Assembly (NCBI GenBank): GCA_013180625.2
Contig: SNVD02002448.1
Location: forward strand, 1 to 64,000
Length of the DNA stretch: 64,000 bases
Direction: 5' to 3'
Source of the DNA: Boswellia sacra
Lineage: Eukaryota > Streptophyta > Magnoliopsida > Sapindales > Burseraceae
Made by a program: the position numbers and the translations under genes. Shown one piece after another: positions 43,900 to 57,042 of the stretch; the first letter of the stretch is position 1, and each line of letters begins with the position of its first letter. The notes beneath the pieces are model-generated. The model made no database searches. It was not told where the DNA came from and saw only the letters and a list, made by a program, of their open reading frames with translations.

Positions 43900-46800
43900 T
43901 TATTTATCAGTGGAGATGTGTTCAATGTGTATTAGCTTAGACTCTACAAGTTCCCTTATAAAATGGTATCTTATGTCAATGTGTTTTGTTCTAGAATGCT
44001 GAACAGAATTTTTGAAAATGTTTATAGCACTCGTATTATCACAAAATACAGTTATTGGTTTTTGTTCAATACCATAATCACTTAGCATTTGCTTCATCCA
44101 AAGTAGTTGTCTATAATAACTTTCTGTTGCTATGTTTTCAGCTTTAGCAGTAGACAAAGAAATTGAATTCTGCTTTTTTCTGTGCCAAGAAACTAAGTTA
44201 GTACCAAGATAAAAACATCCTCCTGATGTGCTCTTCCTGTCATTTGCATTTCTTGCCCAGTCAGCATCACTAAATGCTGCAAGATAATCATTTATATCTT
44301 TAGAAAACCATATCCCATAATCATGGGTAGCTGATGATTCTTTTAGTTACTGCCAGATGTGATTCTTTGTGATTTGCTTGAAATCTTGCACAAAGTCCTA
44401 CACTAAAACACAAATCTGGTCTACTTGCTGTGAGGTATAACAAACTGCCAATGATGCTTCTATATAAACTTGCATCAATCTCTTTTCTTGCATTGTCTTT
44501 TGAAAGTTTCAGATTATTACTGATAGGAGTTTTTATTGGTTTTGCATTCTCAAGTCCAAATTTCTTTACAAGGTTTTTAGCATATTTTGATTGAGATATG
44601 AATATTCCATCATTCAGTTGTTTAACCTGCAATCCAAGAAATTTAATTCTCGTACCATGCTCATCCCAAACTCTTCCTGCATCAACTTAACAAACTCATT
44701 AGTTTTGCTTTTGTTAGTTGATCCAAACACAATGTCATCTACATATATATTGACCAATAATAAAATAGTTAGATGCTTGTTTGATAAACAAAGTTTTATC
44801 ATTGCTACCTCTACTATAACCTTTATTGATCAAAAAGTTTGTCAATCTTTCATACCAAGTTCTAGGAGCTTGTTTCAACCCATGCAAAGCTTTATGTAAT
44901 TTGTACACAAAATTAGGATGTTTAAGATCTTCAAATCCCTTAGGTTGTTCAACAAAAACTTCTTCATCGAGATAGCCATTTAAAAAGGCTATTTTAATAT
45001 CCATCTGATACAATTTAAAATCAAGTAGACAAGCAATTGCAAGTAGTAATCTGATTGACTCAAGTCTAGCTACTTGTGCAAAGGTTTTATCAAAGTCTAT
45101 GCCTTCTACTTGTGTGTAATCTTCAGCTACTGGCGTCTAACCTTTAGCTACTAGTGTGTAACCTTAAGCTACTAGCCTGACCTTATTTCTTACTACTTGA
45201 CCACTTTCATCAGTTTTATTTTTGAATATCCATTTAGTTCTAATAACATTTGCATTTTTTGGCCTAGGAACTAATTCCCATACTTCATTCCTTTTAAACT
45301 AATTAAGTTCATCTTGCATTGCCTGAATCCAAACATCTTCTTTTAAAGCTTCTTTCACATTATTTGGTTCAACTAATGAAACATAACATTCAAATTTTAC
45401 CTGATTTCTTACCTTGCACTTGTTTTCATCATACCATTCGGTGTTCCAATGATAGAGCTGGTTGGATGTGCCTTCTGTATCCAAGTGGGTGGATCTTTTC
45501 TTTCATCTTCATTTCTAATTGAGTTTCTGTTCAGATCTATGTTATCAGTTCTCATTGTTGTGTCTGATGTAACAGCAATGGTTTCCTCTTTCAAAACTGA
45601 ATCGTTTCTATCATTATTGCTATCTAAAACTGATTTTTTTGTATACTCTGTAAAGCTGGTTATGCTTTCTTCTTGTGAGTACTTTGCATAATCATCGAGA
45701 TCATCAAATACCACGTTTGCAGATTCCATGACTGACTCAGTTCGATGATTATAGACTCAAAAAGCTTTGTTGTTTTGTGTATGTCCCACAAAAACTCCTT
45801 TATTACTTTTTGGATCTAATTTGCGTAACTGCTCTTTGTGATTTAAGATGTAACACCTGAATCCACAAACATGAAAATATTTCAATTTAGGTTTTCTTCC
45901 TTTCAAAATTTCATAAGGTGTCTCATTAGTACCAAGTCTTAGAAAAACTCTATTTGAAATATAACAAGCAGTGCTTATTGCTTTAGCCTATAGCCGTTTG
46001 GTCAACTTCTTGCTATTGAGCATCACTCTAGCCATCTCTTGAAGAGTTCTATTTTTTCTTTCCACAATGCCATTTTGTACAGACGTTTTGGGAGCTAAAA
46101 ATTCATGTTCAATTCCATTATATTTGCAAAAATCAGCATAGCTAACATTTTCAAACTCCTTGCCATGATCATTCTTTATTCTCACTATCCTGCCAATGTT
46201 CCTGTTTTGCTCATTTTCAAGCTTAACACAAAGCTTTCTTAAAGCTTCAAAAGTGTAAATCAACCCAAGTGTATCTAGAAAAATCATCCACACACACAAA
46301 TATATATCTCTTACCAGTAATGCTTTCAATTTGTATAGGGCCCATAGGATCAATGTGAAGCAAATCAAGAATTTTGGATGTGCTAAGATATGGAATGGAT
46401 TTGTGTGCACTTCTAATTTGTTTTTCCATTTGACATGGTCTACAAATTTAATTAACTTTGTCATCAAGTTTAGGAGCTCCTTTTATAGCACCTAACTTAG
46501 TTAATTTAACTAAGTCTTTGTAATTTAAGTGTAATAATTTTTGATGCCACAATTCTATATCCGAAATCTTAGCATGAAATGCAATTTTTACCAAATAACA
46601 ATTATCCAAAGATCTATTTCCTTCTAAAATGCATTTACCAAAATTGTCTAAAACCATGTATTTGTTTTGTGTGAAATTAACAATAAACTTGTCATCACTT
46701 TGACTAATACTAATTAGATTAGCTTTCAAACCTTCAACTAGAAAGACATTTTGAAAGTTGGGTAGGCCTTTGACATTCAAAGTGCCTTTGCCAATGATCT

Positions 46801-48700
46801 TACTTTTTGCTCCATCTCCATAAGTAACATTTCCTCCCCTGCATGCTTCAAAATATTTCAAAAACTGTTTATTTTCAGTCATATGCCTGGAACAACCATT
46901 GTCAAAATACCACAAATCGTTAGAAGAACGCTTAAGTGTAGTAAAAGCAACTTTGCAGACTGTCTTCTCTTTCTTAACCCACAATAGTTGTGTCTTTTGT
47001 AACAGTTTGAACTGTTTTTGATTTTTTATGCAATAGATTCAACAATTTAAAACATCTAGGTCTAATATGTCCTTTTCTATTACAAAAATAACAAGTTGGT
47101 ATAAATTTTCTTACCTTTTCTGGGCTGGATTTGAAAGAGCTTAAAGGGGAAACAAATGCTTTATTGCTTTGTGAACTAGGGCTTGACCTTTTTTTGTTAG
47201 GTTCAGAATTTTTATCTAATGTTAAAGCTTTTACAAATACTATTATTGATGAGGATGCAACATAACCTTTTGTATACCCCAATCCATGTTTGTTGGAATT
47301 GTCTCTTTCAAGACTTAAGACCTGATCAAGCTTAGCTAACCCAATTCTGAGTTGATCAACACATCTTTTGTTCTTAATCAGTTTTAGTAATTTTCTCAAT
47401 ATGTGCTATTTTGTCTGTCAAAGCAAGCTCCAATTATGTGATATAGTTTTCAGCATAGGATTTTTCACATTTTAGCACTTCAATCTCCTTCTTCAAAGTT
47501 TTGATTTCTTCTTTCTGACTCAGCCATCACTATAGAGTGCATTGTAAGTTTGTTGCAACTCTTCATAGTATTCTGGATCATCTTCTGTATCTGAATGATC
47601 AACATTGGTTCTGCAGTGTTCTGTTTTGTTAGTCATAACAGATTTCCCTTTTTCAGCTGCAGATGTTGTGAATGTAACAAAATTACTCATGCATTCTTGA
47701 TCTTTCGATTCAGATTTTGATTCATCACTCCAGGTAGCTGTCAAGCCTTTGCTCTTCTTTTTGAGATTAACATATTTAGATTGAATATGCCTATAACTAG
47801 AATATTCATAACACTAAATTTGTCCTTTCTTATCAGGTTGGTTCAATTTCTTCTTATCATTCTCCTTGTTGAATTTTTTTAACTTGTCTTCATTTGAATT
47901 TGATTGTTTTCCTTGATTCTTTTTCATGAAATTCTTTTTCATGAACTTGACATAATTTTTTGTTAGAAAAGCAATCTGTTTGGAATCAATTTCATCAAGC
48001 TCATCGTTACTTTCATCATCAGATTTTTCAGTTTTAACAATGAATGCAATGCTTTTCCCTTTCTGCTTCCTAGTACTACGATTAATCTCAAAATTTTGGA
48101 GAATGCCAATTAGTTCATCAACCCTCATCTCATCAGCGTTTTTAATTTCCTCAATGGCTAAAATTTTAGGTTGAAATTTATCTTGAATAGATCTGATTAT
48201 TTTGCTAACAATTTATGCATCAGTGAAAGTCTTGCCAAGCATGTATGTAGAATTGGTGATGTGACATAGCTTAGAGTAAAACTCAGAAATTGACTCATCT
48301 TCATGCATCATTAAATTTTCAAATTGAGAATCAGTCTCATCAATTTAGATCTTTTAACAGATGCAGTACCTTTATGTTTTACCTCAAGAATGTCCCAAGC
48401 TTCTTTGGTCACTTTGCACCTTGAAATCTATCCAAAGTTGTTTAAGTTCACAGCAGCAAAAATTGCATTAAGAGCCTTAGAGTTCCAGCTTGAATGTCAG
48501 TATTCTTCATCAGTCCATTCCTTCTCAGGTTTGGGTTCAGAATCACCAAATGCATTCAATCTTGTTGGTGGTGTTCATTCTTTTAGCACACTGGTCCATG
48601 CCCTGTCATCAAGAGATTTGATATACAACATCATTCTTACTTTCCAATAAGAATAATTACCATCATCAAGAATAGGTGATTGAGTTTCAGATCCTCCATT
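43900..48700 (-). pseudogene. Copia gag-pol polyprotein, heavily disrupted
   Basis: In minus-strand order: gag with acidic and lysine-rich stretches (about 48700-47520); a zinc knuckle CYFCNRKGHIRPRC (near 47060); the protease motif FDNGCSRHMT where DSGCSRHMT is usual (near 46890); the GAG-pre-integrase block ELWHQKLLHL; integrase (LDLLHIDPMGPI, KNDHGKEFEN, QNGIVERKNRT); RT (YQMDIKIAFLNGYLDEEVFV, YVDDIVFGS); and RNase H (CDNTSAINI near 44050). A knuckle expected earlier in gag has lost a cysteine (CYEYSSYRHI near 47800). Stops and frame shifts split it into many pieces, for example at 45988, 46450, 47400 and 44735. It is not functional. A small imperfect triplication of GTGTGTAACCTTAAGCTACT lies at 45113-45178. 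Confidence 0.92.
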
Positions 48701-48763
48701 ACGAATAAGCTCTATTCCTCCAAATTAACGTGATCTTTTCTTCACTTGTATATCAGTGAACCT

Positions 48764-48775
48764 TCTCTGATACCA
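48764..48775 (-). promoter_or_regulatory. Primer-binding site (initiator tRNA-Met)
   Basis: On the minus strand TGGTATCAGAGA lies 2 bp inside the 5' LTR, matching the 3' end of tRNA-Met-i except the last base. Confidence 0.88.
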
Positions 48776-48777
48776 AT

Positions 48778-49644
48778 TGTTAGATCTGGAAGTATGAAGT
48801 TATGAGTAATATGACAGTAAATTATAAAGTAAAATGGCATAGGAGAATTTTATGTGGTTCAATTACAAAGCCTACATCCACGGATAGCTTTAGAGCTGCA
48901 ATTCACTAAGTTCTTGTTTGTGCAATCTTTAGGATTGTTTACAGTGCTGACTCACTCTCACCCACTAACCTAATCTTTGTAAAACAAAATCTCGCCAAGA
49001 TCTTAAACTCTAGTGACGCTGCCCACTCTATATCGCTGATAACTTAATAACACACTATTTAGTAAAATATAACCATGATGTCTGACTCTGAATTACATAA
49101 ACACTTAACTCGCAAGTTCTCTCAAGTGTGTACTAACTCAGACAGACCTAATAAAAAATTCATGCACAATTACAACCTCTCATACATGAATAAAACACTT
49201 ATAAAATAAAATCAAAGAAGCATTCCAATTTGCGTTGAAGCTCTCTTCTTAATTCTTGGAATACCGTGACATACACACATCAACTCCATATGTTATGTAA
49301 ACATAACATTATATATATAGTGGGATGTCCAATTGTAATCTCTTTAAAATCTTGTAAAAATCTTTAATCAAACTCAAATTAGGATAAAGACCAATACAAT
49401 AGGAAGCGATATAAGTATCTCCTAAATAAAATAAGACACAAATAAATATACTCCTATTTTAATTAGAATGCATCAAATAATGTCCTAGTCTAAAGAGATA
49501 TTCATTATGAATCAAATACTTCATAAATTATACTTCTAGAAACAATAAAATAAGAAACAATATAACATTCTAGTTTTATCATAAGTTGGTCCAAAATTAT
49601 CATGTGCATGGCACATGCAAGAGTGTCACACATTGACACCAACA
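48778..49644 (-). repeat. 5' LTR of the Copia element
   Basis: 867 bp, partner of 39776-40642; it would carry the promoter for minus-strand transcription. Confidence 0.93.
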
Positions 49645-52379
49645 AACTTAAAACAAACAAATTCTATTTTTACAATACTATTAGCATATAGAGAGTAATT
49701 ATGAGATTGCTTTTATCAGATTCTAATCCATTGCAGATTGATTTGAAACTAAACAAAATTACAATAGTAGTGGCTAATGGTAAGTCAAATTATAATTCAA
49801 CCTAAATAAGCCTCACTAACTCTATGATGTAGATATTGGATGGTAGGGTTACAATCAAACTTTAGAAAGAAGAAGAATAGTAACTATTAGTCGCATAACA
49901 AAATAATTAGGAAACTATAATAACAACCTTGTCATAAAATTTAATTAAATTCCCATGAATAAAATACATCAGGAGACTATAAAATTTGATCTCATCAGTT
50001 CCATGCCATTAATTACTTGTATAAATCAAAATCTAGAGCCATTCTAATGTTGAAAAAATATTACAGATCTTTCAATCCATCTACTAATCAGTTCTAGATT
50101 CATTCTTTCAAGTTAAAAAGTTATTATCTTTCATAATTCAATATTAGATATGATTTAATTCAACTCAAGATCCTGTTTAGACATACAAAGTAAGCATGGC
50201 ATATTAGAATGGAAGCTCATCGCAATCGACAATGAGCCTTTAACTCTAATGATTACCTCAAAAATTAAGGGCAAACACCATTCAAGGAGGACAACAAGAA
50301 CTTTATTCCATCTTTTAAGTCTCACTAAAGCACTATAGCATCATCCTTGGATCCAAAGATCAATTAAATGTTTCTCTAGCTAAAAAGGCACATGAGATTG
50401 TCTCACTTAGTTTAAAAATCTAAAATTATTTAGAAAGAAGCCTACTTGTTGATAAATGTTTTGGGGTTCCAATGCAAAAAAAAAAAAAAAGTATTCAACT
50501 TATAAGAGAACTTATTGATTATAAGATAACTTTATAATGATGATATTTCAAAGGCCTAAATTATGAATTGAGTTCAATAAGATAAATTAGTTTTGTAAAT
50601 CACAATACCAACAAAATCAATCATATGATCACAGAACCACATTGAAGAATTACCAAAATTGAAAAAGCAAATGTACCACAAATACATGAAATTGGAAAAG
50701 GAAACCTGAACCTGATCTATTTACTCAACATTTTTCTCCAAATAGTTTGAAAATACTTATTATTATAGGAAGAATAAAGTGATCAAGATAATTATGAACT
50801 AAGGAAATTCAACAGAATTGAGATTCACATAGAGACAGATCCAAAAGTACACATAGGATGGAAATGAGTACTTAAGTTAATTTCTCTTAAAGGGAATACA
50901 GAGACCAAAAGATGAAAACCATGAAACAGAGTTTATTATATTTATGAATGGTTAAGGGTATATGATTATTATCTAAACATGTAGCAACCAATGGAACTGA
51001 CTAAGAATGGAAAAAAAAACATAACCTTAATAGGTATTTCACAATTATCTAGTGGAGCTAGTAGATTTAGATTTGGAACATTTGAATGCATTTTCTTCAC
51101 ACCAAGCTACAATAGAAAACATCATCATGAACACTCTAATTCAAAAAGTGTTTATAGAACAAACTATGGAAATTCTAAGCTGAATTTTCATCTTGCCTTT
51201 GACATATTCATTAGTTAATGACATGAAACTAAAAGACTAACTATAGAATAGATTGCAATTTATATAATAAAATCATGAGGATTAAGTGTTCGATGAAAAT
51301 CCAACATTGCCAACTCCAACTAGGTTCTTAAACATAAAAAATTAGAAGGTGTTTAAGGTGGAAAAATTCAAATAAAGGCAAAAATCATATGATAAGATAA
51401 GATAGAAGAGAGATTATTACTTGGGGAAGCAATGATTGCAAAGCGTTAAAGAAGAAGAAGCCATTCTCCAGTTCTCTTTCTGTTTCTAATGGATAAGCCT
51501 GTTATTATTTTAAGCTCCGCCTACTTACATGTTCTGAGGTTATTAACCCAGAGGATGCATTAGTTCATATCAGCTTTAATAGATCATTACAATTTACCAT
51601 CGCATACATGAAATACAAAAACAGGTTTAAATCCAAAAGAAAAAAAGGTATTACTTCTCAGCTTTAACAGATTATTACAATTTACCACATCCATGAAGTA
51701 CAATAACTCGTTTAAATTCAAATGAAAAATGGGCATTACCTATTGGCTTTAACAAATGTTGAGCAACAATGTAGGAACATTAACAACAACCTTGATTTAA
51801 TCTCATTTTTAGCTGAAAAATTAATATTTAAATTTAAATAAAAAAATTAAGTAGAAAATCGAGTAGATCAAAGAAAGGAACAAAAATTCACCTGAGATAG
51901 TTGAAATTAGGGTTTATTCCCTGTGAAGGCCAAAATGTTGCCTGAAAGCAACCAAAATTTAAATAGAGAAAATACAAGAATCAAAATTTAAACAAAAATT
52001 GAACAAAAATCCTGCAAAGTTACCTGAAAGAGATTTGAAAAAGGAACAGAGCAGAGCAGGAGAGAGAAGAGTCGAGAAGAAGAACGTAATCTACAAAAGC
52101 AAATGCAAATGGGAAGAAGAATTATTGAAAGTTATTGAAACAATTAACGAGCGATTTCCTTTACATGATTTTCTTGGCATCAATTAACGAGAGAGAATTT
52201 TTCTTAGAAATAAGGGAAAGAAAGAATTGATTTCTAGGTTAACAAATTAGGAAAAATGATTTGCGTCGGGGAGTTACTGCCTTATTTGGAGCAAAGGTGT
52301 TGTTGGCACCAACTCATTTATGTCGGCTCTTAACACTACCGCAAATAAGTGACATATACGAGGCTTTTTTATTTTAGTG
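49645..52379. other. Right interior of the composite CACTA, no gene recognised
   Basis: AT-rich DNA. It holds a ~90-bp tandem duplication (51571-51745) and, at 52260-52379, GC-richer hairpin sequence (ACTACCGCAAATAAGTGACA, TTGGCACCAAC) leading to the CACTA-like end. Confidence 0.5.
51571..51745. repeat. ~90-bp tandem duplication
   Basis: CAGCTTTAA(T/C)AGATTATTACAATTTACCA...ATGAA(A/G)TACAA occurs twice in succession with a few mismatches. Confidence 0.8.
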
Positions 52380-52382
52380 AAT

Positions 52383-53005
52383 AATCTAACTGTAAACCAC
52401 TTTCTATATTTTGAAATTAAAAAATTAGTCTGGTTTATACGCAAATTGAGGATATTGCTATGCATATAGATTCTTCAAGAGGTAGTTACCATAATCAAGT
52501 TTGTAAACTCCTATAAAAGTAAAAGAAAAAATGAAGCCTTGCAATCCATATAATTCATAGGTAATGATTTCCAAATTTAGAAGCTACAAGCCAAAACATC
52601 GTAAAGAGACACAAACTCTCAGAAACACCGAAAGGAGAGTTAGTTACTACGATTTGTACCCCAATTTAAATAACAAGGAACTTCTTGGCAAAGTATCATA
52701 TTCACATCAGACATTAATTTGACTAATATCTACTTTAAGTCCACCATTCATCTCCTATTATTGAAACAACCAATTCGTTGCTTGGTGAGGTGAAAATCGT
52801 CAAATCATAATCTATACCAGTAAAAGTAGATAATTTTTCTAGAGCAAGTCTGAGCAAACTATAATAGTTACCATTAAGACGCATTGTACATGGTTAACAA
52901 TTTTAACAAAAATATCTTATAGGATAAACAATTCTCTCTTATGAAGAACATCAGTTGTCTTGTCATTTGATCCATATCACATATACACCAAATGGCAAGT
53001 TCTAT
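52383..53005. repeat. Duplicated block, right half of the split copy
   Basis: It matches ~22913-23545 (TATATTTTGAAATT, GATATTGCTATGCATATAGA, CACATCAGACATTAATTTGA). Together with 24041-24590 it reconstitutes one copy. Confidence 0.82.
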
Positions 53006-53902
53006 GCTCAAAATCTTTTCACAACTTTACTTGGTGATCGACTTTATGGTTCTTTAAAACATCATTTTTGATATGACAACGCCTCAATGTGCCGACTAAT
53101 CAATTATTGTGAATTGCAAACATTGAGGAATAGCATATAACTAAATTACGAAGGAGTACATAAGAAATAGGGCAAATTAATTCATAGAACTTTAAAGGAA
53201 AAGAAAAAAATGAAATAGTATATAAAACCCTGTAAGGAATTGAAATTGGAAAAAAAAAATTCATATTTACATACAAAGGGCCCCAACAATCTTTACAAAT
53301 TTTTCATATATTTTCTTTTAATTTAAAGCAATTTAAACATCAAAAGAAGCAATTTCTATAATGAAATATTGTTATAGAGTGCTCAATTAAGCAAAGAATA
53401 ATAAATCCAGGAAAGATCCACATATCAGAGTAACAAACACATAATATGTAATTGCTCTGATAGCACCTTAAAAAAAAAAAAAAAACCAACAAAGTGGCAA
53501 TTGTTAACTTCCAGGAAAAATTAAAAAAATGTTCAAAATTTAAGCGTAGATTGCAAAAGTAACCTTTTTCCCGAAAATTTGTATACCATGGCCCTTTATT
53601 GGACACCATTGGATGCTGTTGAACAAAGTCATTCATAAAAAAAGCCCCCCAATTTGGGACATTTTTTTAATTTTTCCGAACTTCTAAGACAAAGAAAGTG
53701 GGAGAATGCTTCTCAGTAAGAAGAGAAACATCTAAAAAACACTTGCATCCCAACAACCAAGATGGTAGCTAAAAGAATGAGGAGTAGATGTTGAATGCTG
53801 CTTTATCCAACTCAGTGGGAAATTCATAGAAACGAACTTAAGCCTACAATTCTTCAAGTTATAAAATGATGTGGACTTTGCAAGATAATCATTATCATAT
53901 CT
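53006..53902. other. Non-coding stretch beside the F-box pseudogene
   Basis: No separate gene. 53780-53902 probably belongs to the 3' end of the F-box gene (a minus-strand frame continues after its stop). Confidence 0.45.
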
Positions 53903-54860
53903 CTACTCATCATAGATAAAACAAACATAATTCCCTTCACATCCACATAACTCGTTCACTGAAAGAGAGAATGCATAATCATTGCCTGCAAACAACACTT
54001 TATTCTCCAATTCATGCATCACCATAACCCATTCACGTTCCCCTTCATCATGTTTATAAACCTTAAAAAACCAGCCAAAGTGACAAACCAACAACAAATC
54101 CATGAATGACTTTCCCAAGTATTGTGATGGATTGCCCATATTTTGCAGGGATTTTGCAACTTGGGTATAGCTCAAAGACTTACAATCTAGAGCTATAGTC
54201 AAACCTATATAAGCTAAAGCATAGAATTTTTCATTGTGGCAAACAATATCATGAAAACAATCAACAGTTGTGTCTATGTTAGTCCACTTCTTGTCTCCAT
54301 TTCTCCAAACAACTAATTTCTCTATATCATTATGGATAGCCATAACTGCAAACCCATCATTATCAACACATTCTGAAACAATCACTTTTCTGAAAAATAT
54401 AGGCACTCTTTCATACATCTCATAACTATGTACTCTACTTCTTAAAGTAGCTAATTCAAGTCTGTGAGCTGTAGTTATCTCTTTAACTTGATAATCAAGC
54501 AAGTTCAAAGACTTTGGTAACTTATAGGACATATTTTTAAAACAACACCCACCAAGCGGATCACTGATTCTGAACTTTTTGCGCTTTTATTTTGACTAGA
54601 TGGCATAACAGTGGACTTGCAGGGTATGAAATTGGAGCCATTGCCAAGGGTTTAGTCATCAGAGAAATAAATCCTAAAACTTGAGTGAGGAATTATGATT
54701 TTTTTGAGGATTAAAAAAGTGGCTAAGGATCGAAATGAGCGACAAACTGTATGAAATTGAAGGAAGTCGTCGAGTGAGTGAAGGAAGAGGCATTTTGCTA
54801 TGATGTCGAGTATGTCCTACGGGAGATTAGACCAATTAGGCCTGGTTCTTCTTTGAAAAG
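53903..54860 (-). pseudogene. F-box protein with KIB/DUF295 beta-propeller domain
   Basis: A 209-codon minus-strand frame from 54532 (MSYKLPKSLNLLDYQVKEIT) includes VWRNGDKKWTNIDTTVDCFH, DIVCHNEKFYALAYIG, FKVYKHDEGEREWVMVMHEL and NKVLFAGNDYAFSLSVNELC. That matches the blade repeats of plant DUF295 (KIB1-4/SKIP23-like) proteins, which as F-box proteins select substrates for SCF ubiquitin ligases. In another frame, 54850-54760 reads AKCLFLHSLDDFLQFHTVCR, a decayed F-box. Between them FRISDPLGGCCFKN is in frame with the main ORF but preceded by stops, so at least two frame shifts separate the F-box from the propeller. The ORF ends at 53903, probably early. It is a decayed member of a typically tandem-duplicated family. 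Confidence 0.78.
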
Positions 54861-55237
54861 GATATTACATTCATAGAAGACTCACTCGACTCTAATCCAA
54901 CTCTACCTAATACAATACCATAGTATCCTTTATATAGGCAAAGGCAATATACTATGCTAGGATGCTTCCTTATCTCTAAGGAATCTCCTTCACACGTTAT
55001 TATATGACTCACCATACTTTATGTCACATCACACTACTTTACAACTCAAACCTTATCTCTAATATCATTACAATGGACACGTCACTACTATGACTCATCA
55101 CATTATAATATTACATCATTATATTGGACATCTCATTACCATGACTCATTACATGCATTATTACTTTTACTTTATATCACATCAAGTCACATCATGTCAA
55201 CCTCAATTCTCAATCCAACTATTTTTCCTTCAGAATA

Positions 55238-57042
55238 TTGGCTCTCATTAGCAATATTTTCGTGCTACAAACAATGAGGTTTTCTCAACAGAACTTATTA
55301 GCTAAAAGGATACATCTTGATATTTTTCTAGGATTATCTTTTGCTCATAAATTTTTGGGTTCAACCTTGCCAGATAAAGACCTTGTTATAGGTTTTGATC
55401 TTTTAACTCTGTTTTTCACAAAAAGAGTCCTCATTAAACCTGATGGGCTTAGGTACAAAAACTATTTTCATTGATGGGTTAAATTAGATCCGTCCTATTC
55501 TTTTGACCCATTAGAAAAGCTAAAGGCCATATTCTTTCTACCTCTGCAACCAATAGCCATTCTGAGTTCTTGATGAAATGTTCAAACCCTCTTTCGAAAA
55601 ACTCAGAATTCTTCATTTCTCTTCCTTTCAAAAAGAATAAAGATGTTAGCCCTACAAAAGCTAGCCACAGAGGAATGAGTCCTGAATATTACAATCTTGC
55701 CATCCAAGAACTAGATCAATTGCAAGCTCAAGGTTTAATCGAACCTGCAAAATCTGTATGGGCTTGTGAAGCTTTCTATGTCAGTAAAAGGCCTGAACAA
55801 TTTAGAGAAAATTTGAGATTAGTGGTTGATTTTCACCCTCTCAATCTCTTCTTAGCTTGCAATAAATTCCCAATTCCTAACACTCACACTTTGCCAACCT
55901 TGCTGAAGCCCGTGTTTTCACCAAAATTGATTTTAAAGTAGGATTTTGGCAACTGGGAATCCAAAATGATGAAAGAGTTAAAACAGGATTTTGTATCCCA
56001 AATCATCACTTCCAGTGGACTGTTATGCCTTTGGGGTTAAAAACAGCTCGTTCTATTTTTCAGAAGGCTATGATCAAAATCTTTCAACCTCTCATGTCTC
56101 ATATGTTGATCTATATTGATGATCTCCTATTGTACTCATCAATAAAAGAAGAACATTTGAAGCTACTACAGCAGATGCATTCCATTCTTCTTCGATATGG
56201 TATTATGATCTCTCCTAAGAAATGTAATTTTGTGGTACCAGAAGTTGATTTCCTCGGAATGATAATTTCAGAAGGAAAATATCGCCTTCAGCCTCACACT
56301 AGAAAGCAATTGCTAGATTTTCCTGATGAGAATCTTTCCAAGCAATAGATCCAACAAGTACTGGGTATCATCAACTCTATGGCCGAATTCATTCTTAAAC
56401 TCTCAACGGTGATTCGTCCTCTTCGGCTCATGCTTAAGAAAAATGCTCCCCTTTTGGGGACCAAAACAAACTACTGCAATGTCCCAAATTAAGAAGATTG
56501 CTTAAGATCTTCCTCCTCTATAAATTTCCTCTACTGGGAAAAGAATTTTACAAAATGATACTAGTGATTTCCATTGGGCAACAATCTTTCTCGAAAAAAA
56601 GAATAGAAAAATAAATGTTTGTGGATATAAAAGTGGTTCATTCTCTGATTCGGAGATCCATTATCACTCCACATTCAAAGACATTCTTGCAGTCAAAAAA
56701 GGCATTGAAAAATTTTAGTTTCATCTTATAGGCCATTACTTCCCAGTGGAAATGGATATGAGTTCATTTCCAAGAATGTTGCAATTCAAGCAGAAGCAAC
56801 TACCACATCCTCATTTACTCAGATGGTCAACATGGTTCTCTGAGTTCAACTTTGATGTCAAACATATCAAAGGAGCTAAAAATGTTCTTGTAAATATGTT
56901 ACCTCAGCCTCAACAACAAAAGACTTGTCAAGACAAATCTCTTCAGGTTATTCCAATAATTCACATAGTGCGTCCTGCTACTTCTCTAACAAATCAAGTT
57001 GAATTCCTTCCTCTAGAAAGTCCAGTGTTGATGGCAAACTAA
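55238..57042 (+). pseudogene. Pararetrovirus-like pol (protease, RT, RNase H), multiply broken
   Basis: Pieces in order are a protease-like segment (55238-55474), the start of RT with KSVWACEAFYVSKRPEQFRE and LRLVVDFHPLN (55570-55941), the RT core with the MPLGLKTARSIFQKAM segment and the active-site motif YIDDLLLYS (56025-56348), and RNase H with its downstream MEMDMSSFPRMLQFKQ block (to 57042). Stops near 55480, 55939, 56348 and 56718 and frame changes between pieces make it non-functional. The block after RNase H is shared by caulimovirid polymerases and is the main reason for that assignment. Confidence 0.72.

Larger units (their letters stand above)
39776..49644 (-). mobile_element. Full-length Copia (Ty1) retrotransposon, Sirevirus-like, 9.87 kb
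   Basis: Two 867-bp LTRs (39776-40642 and 48778-49644) start TGTTAGATCT and end CAACA or GAACA. The flanking 5-bp duplication AACTT is identical (39771-39775, 49645-49649). A tRNA-Met-type primer-binding site and a polypurine tract sit inside the LTRs in minus-strand order. Gene order on the minus strand is gag, protease, integrase, RT, RNase H (Copia order), then a further ORF in envelope position. The LTRs differ at many positions, so the insertion is old. Confidence 0.95.
24591..52379. mobile_element. Composite CACTA-like element of ~27.8 kb, heavily nested
   Basis: The left end reads CGCTATAAAAATCATTGTC (a mutated CACTA) and the right end, on the other strand, CACTAAAATAAAAAAGCC. Both are followed inside by related motifs (GCCACTTTGCGGCAG and GTCACTTATTTGCGGTAG). 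The 3-bp flanks are AAT on both sides (24588-24590, 52380-52382). Removing the segment and one AAT joins the two half-blocks into an 18-bp string that differs from the intact copy near 22905 at only two positions. No transposase of its own is recognised; much of the length is later insertions. Confidence 0.75.
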
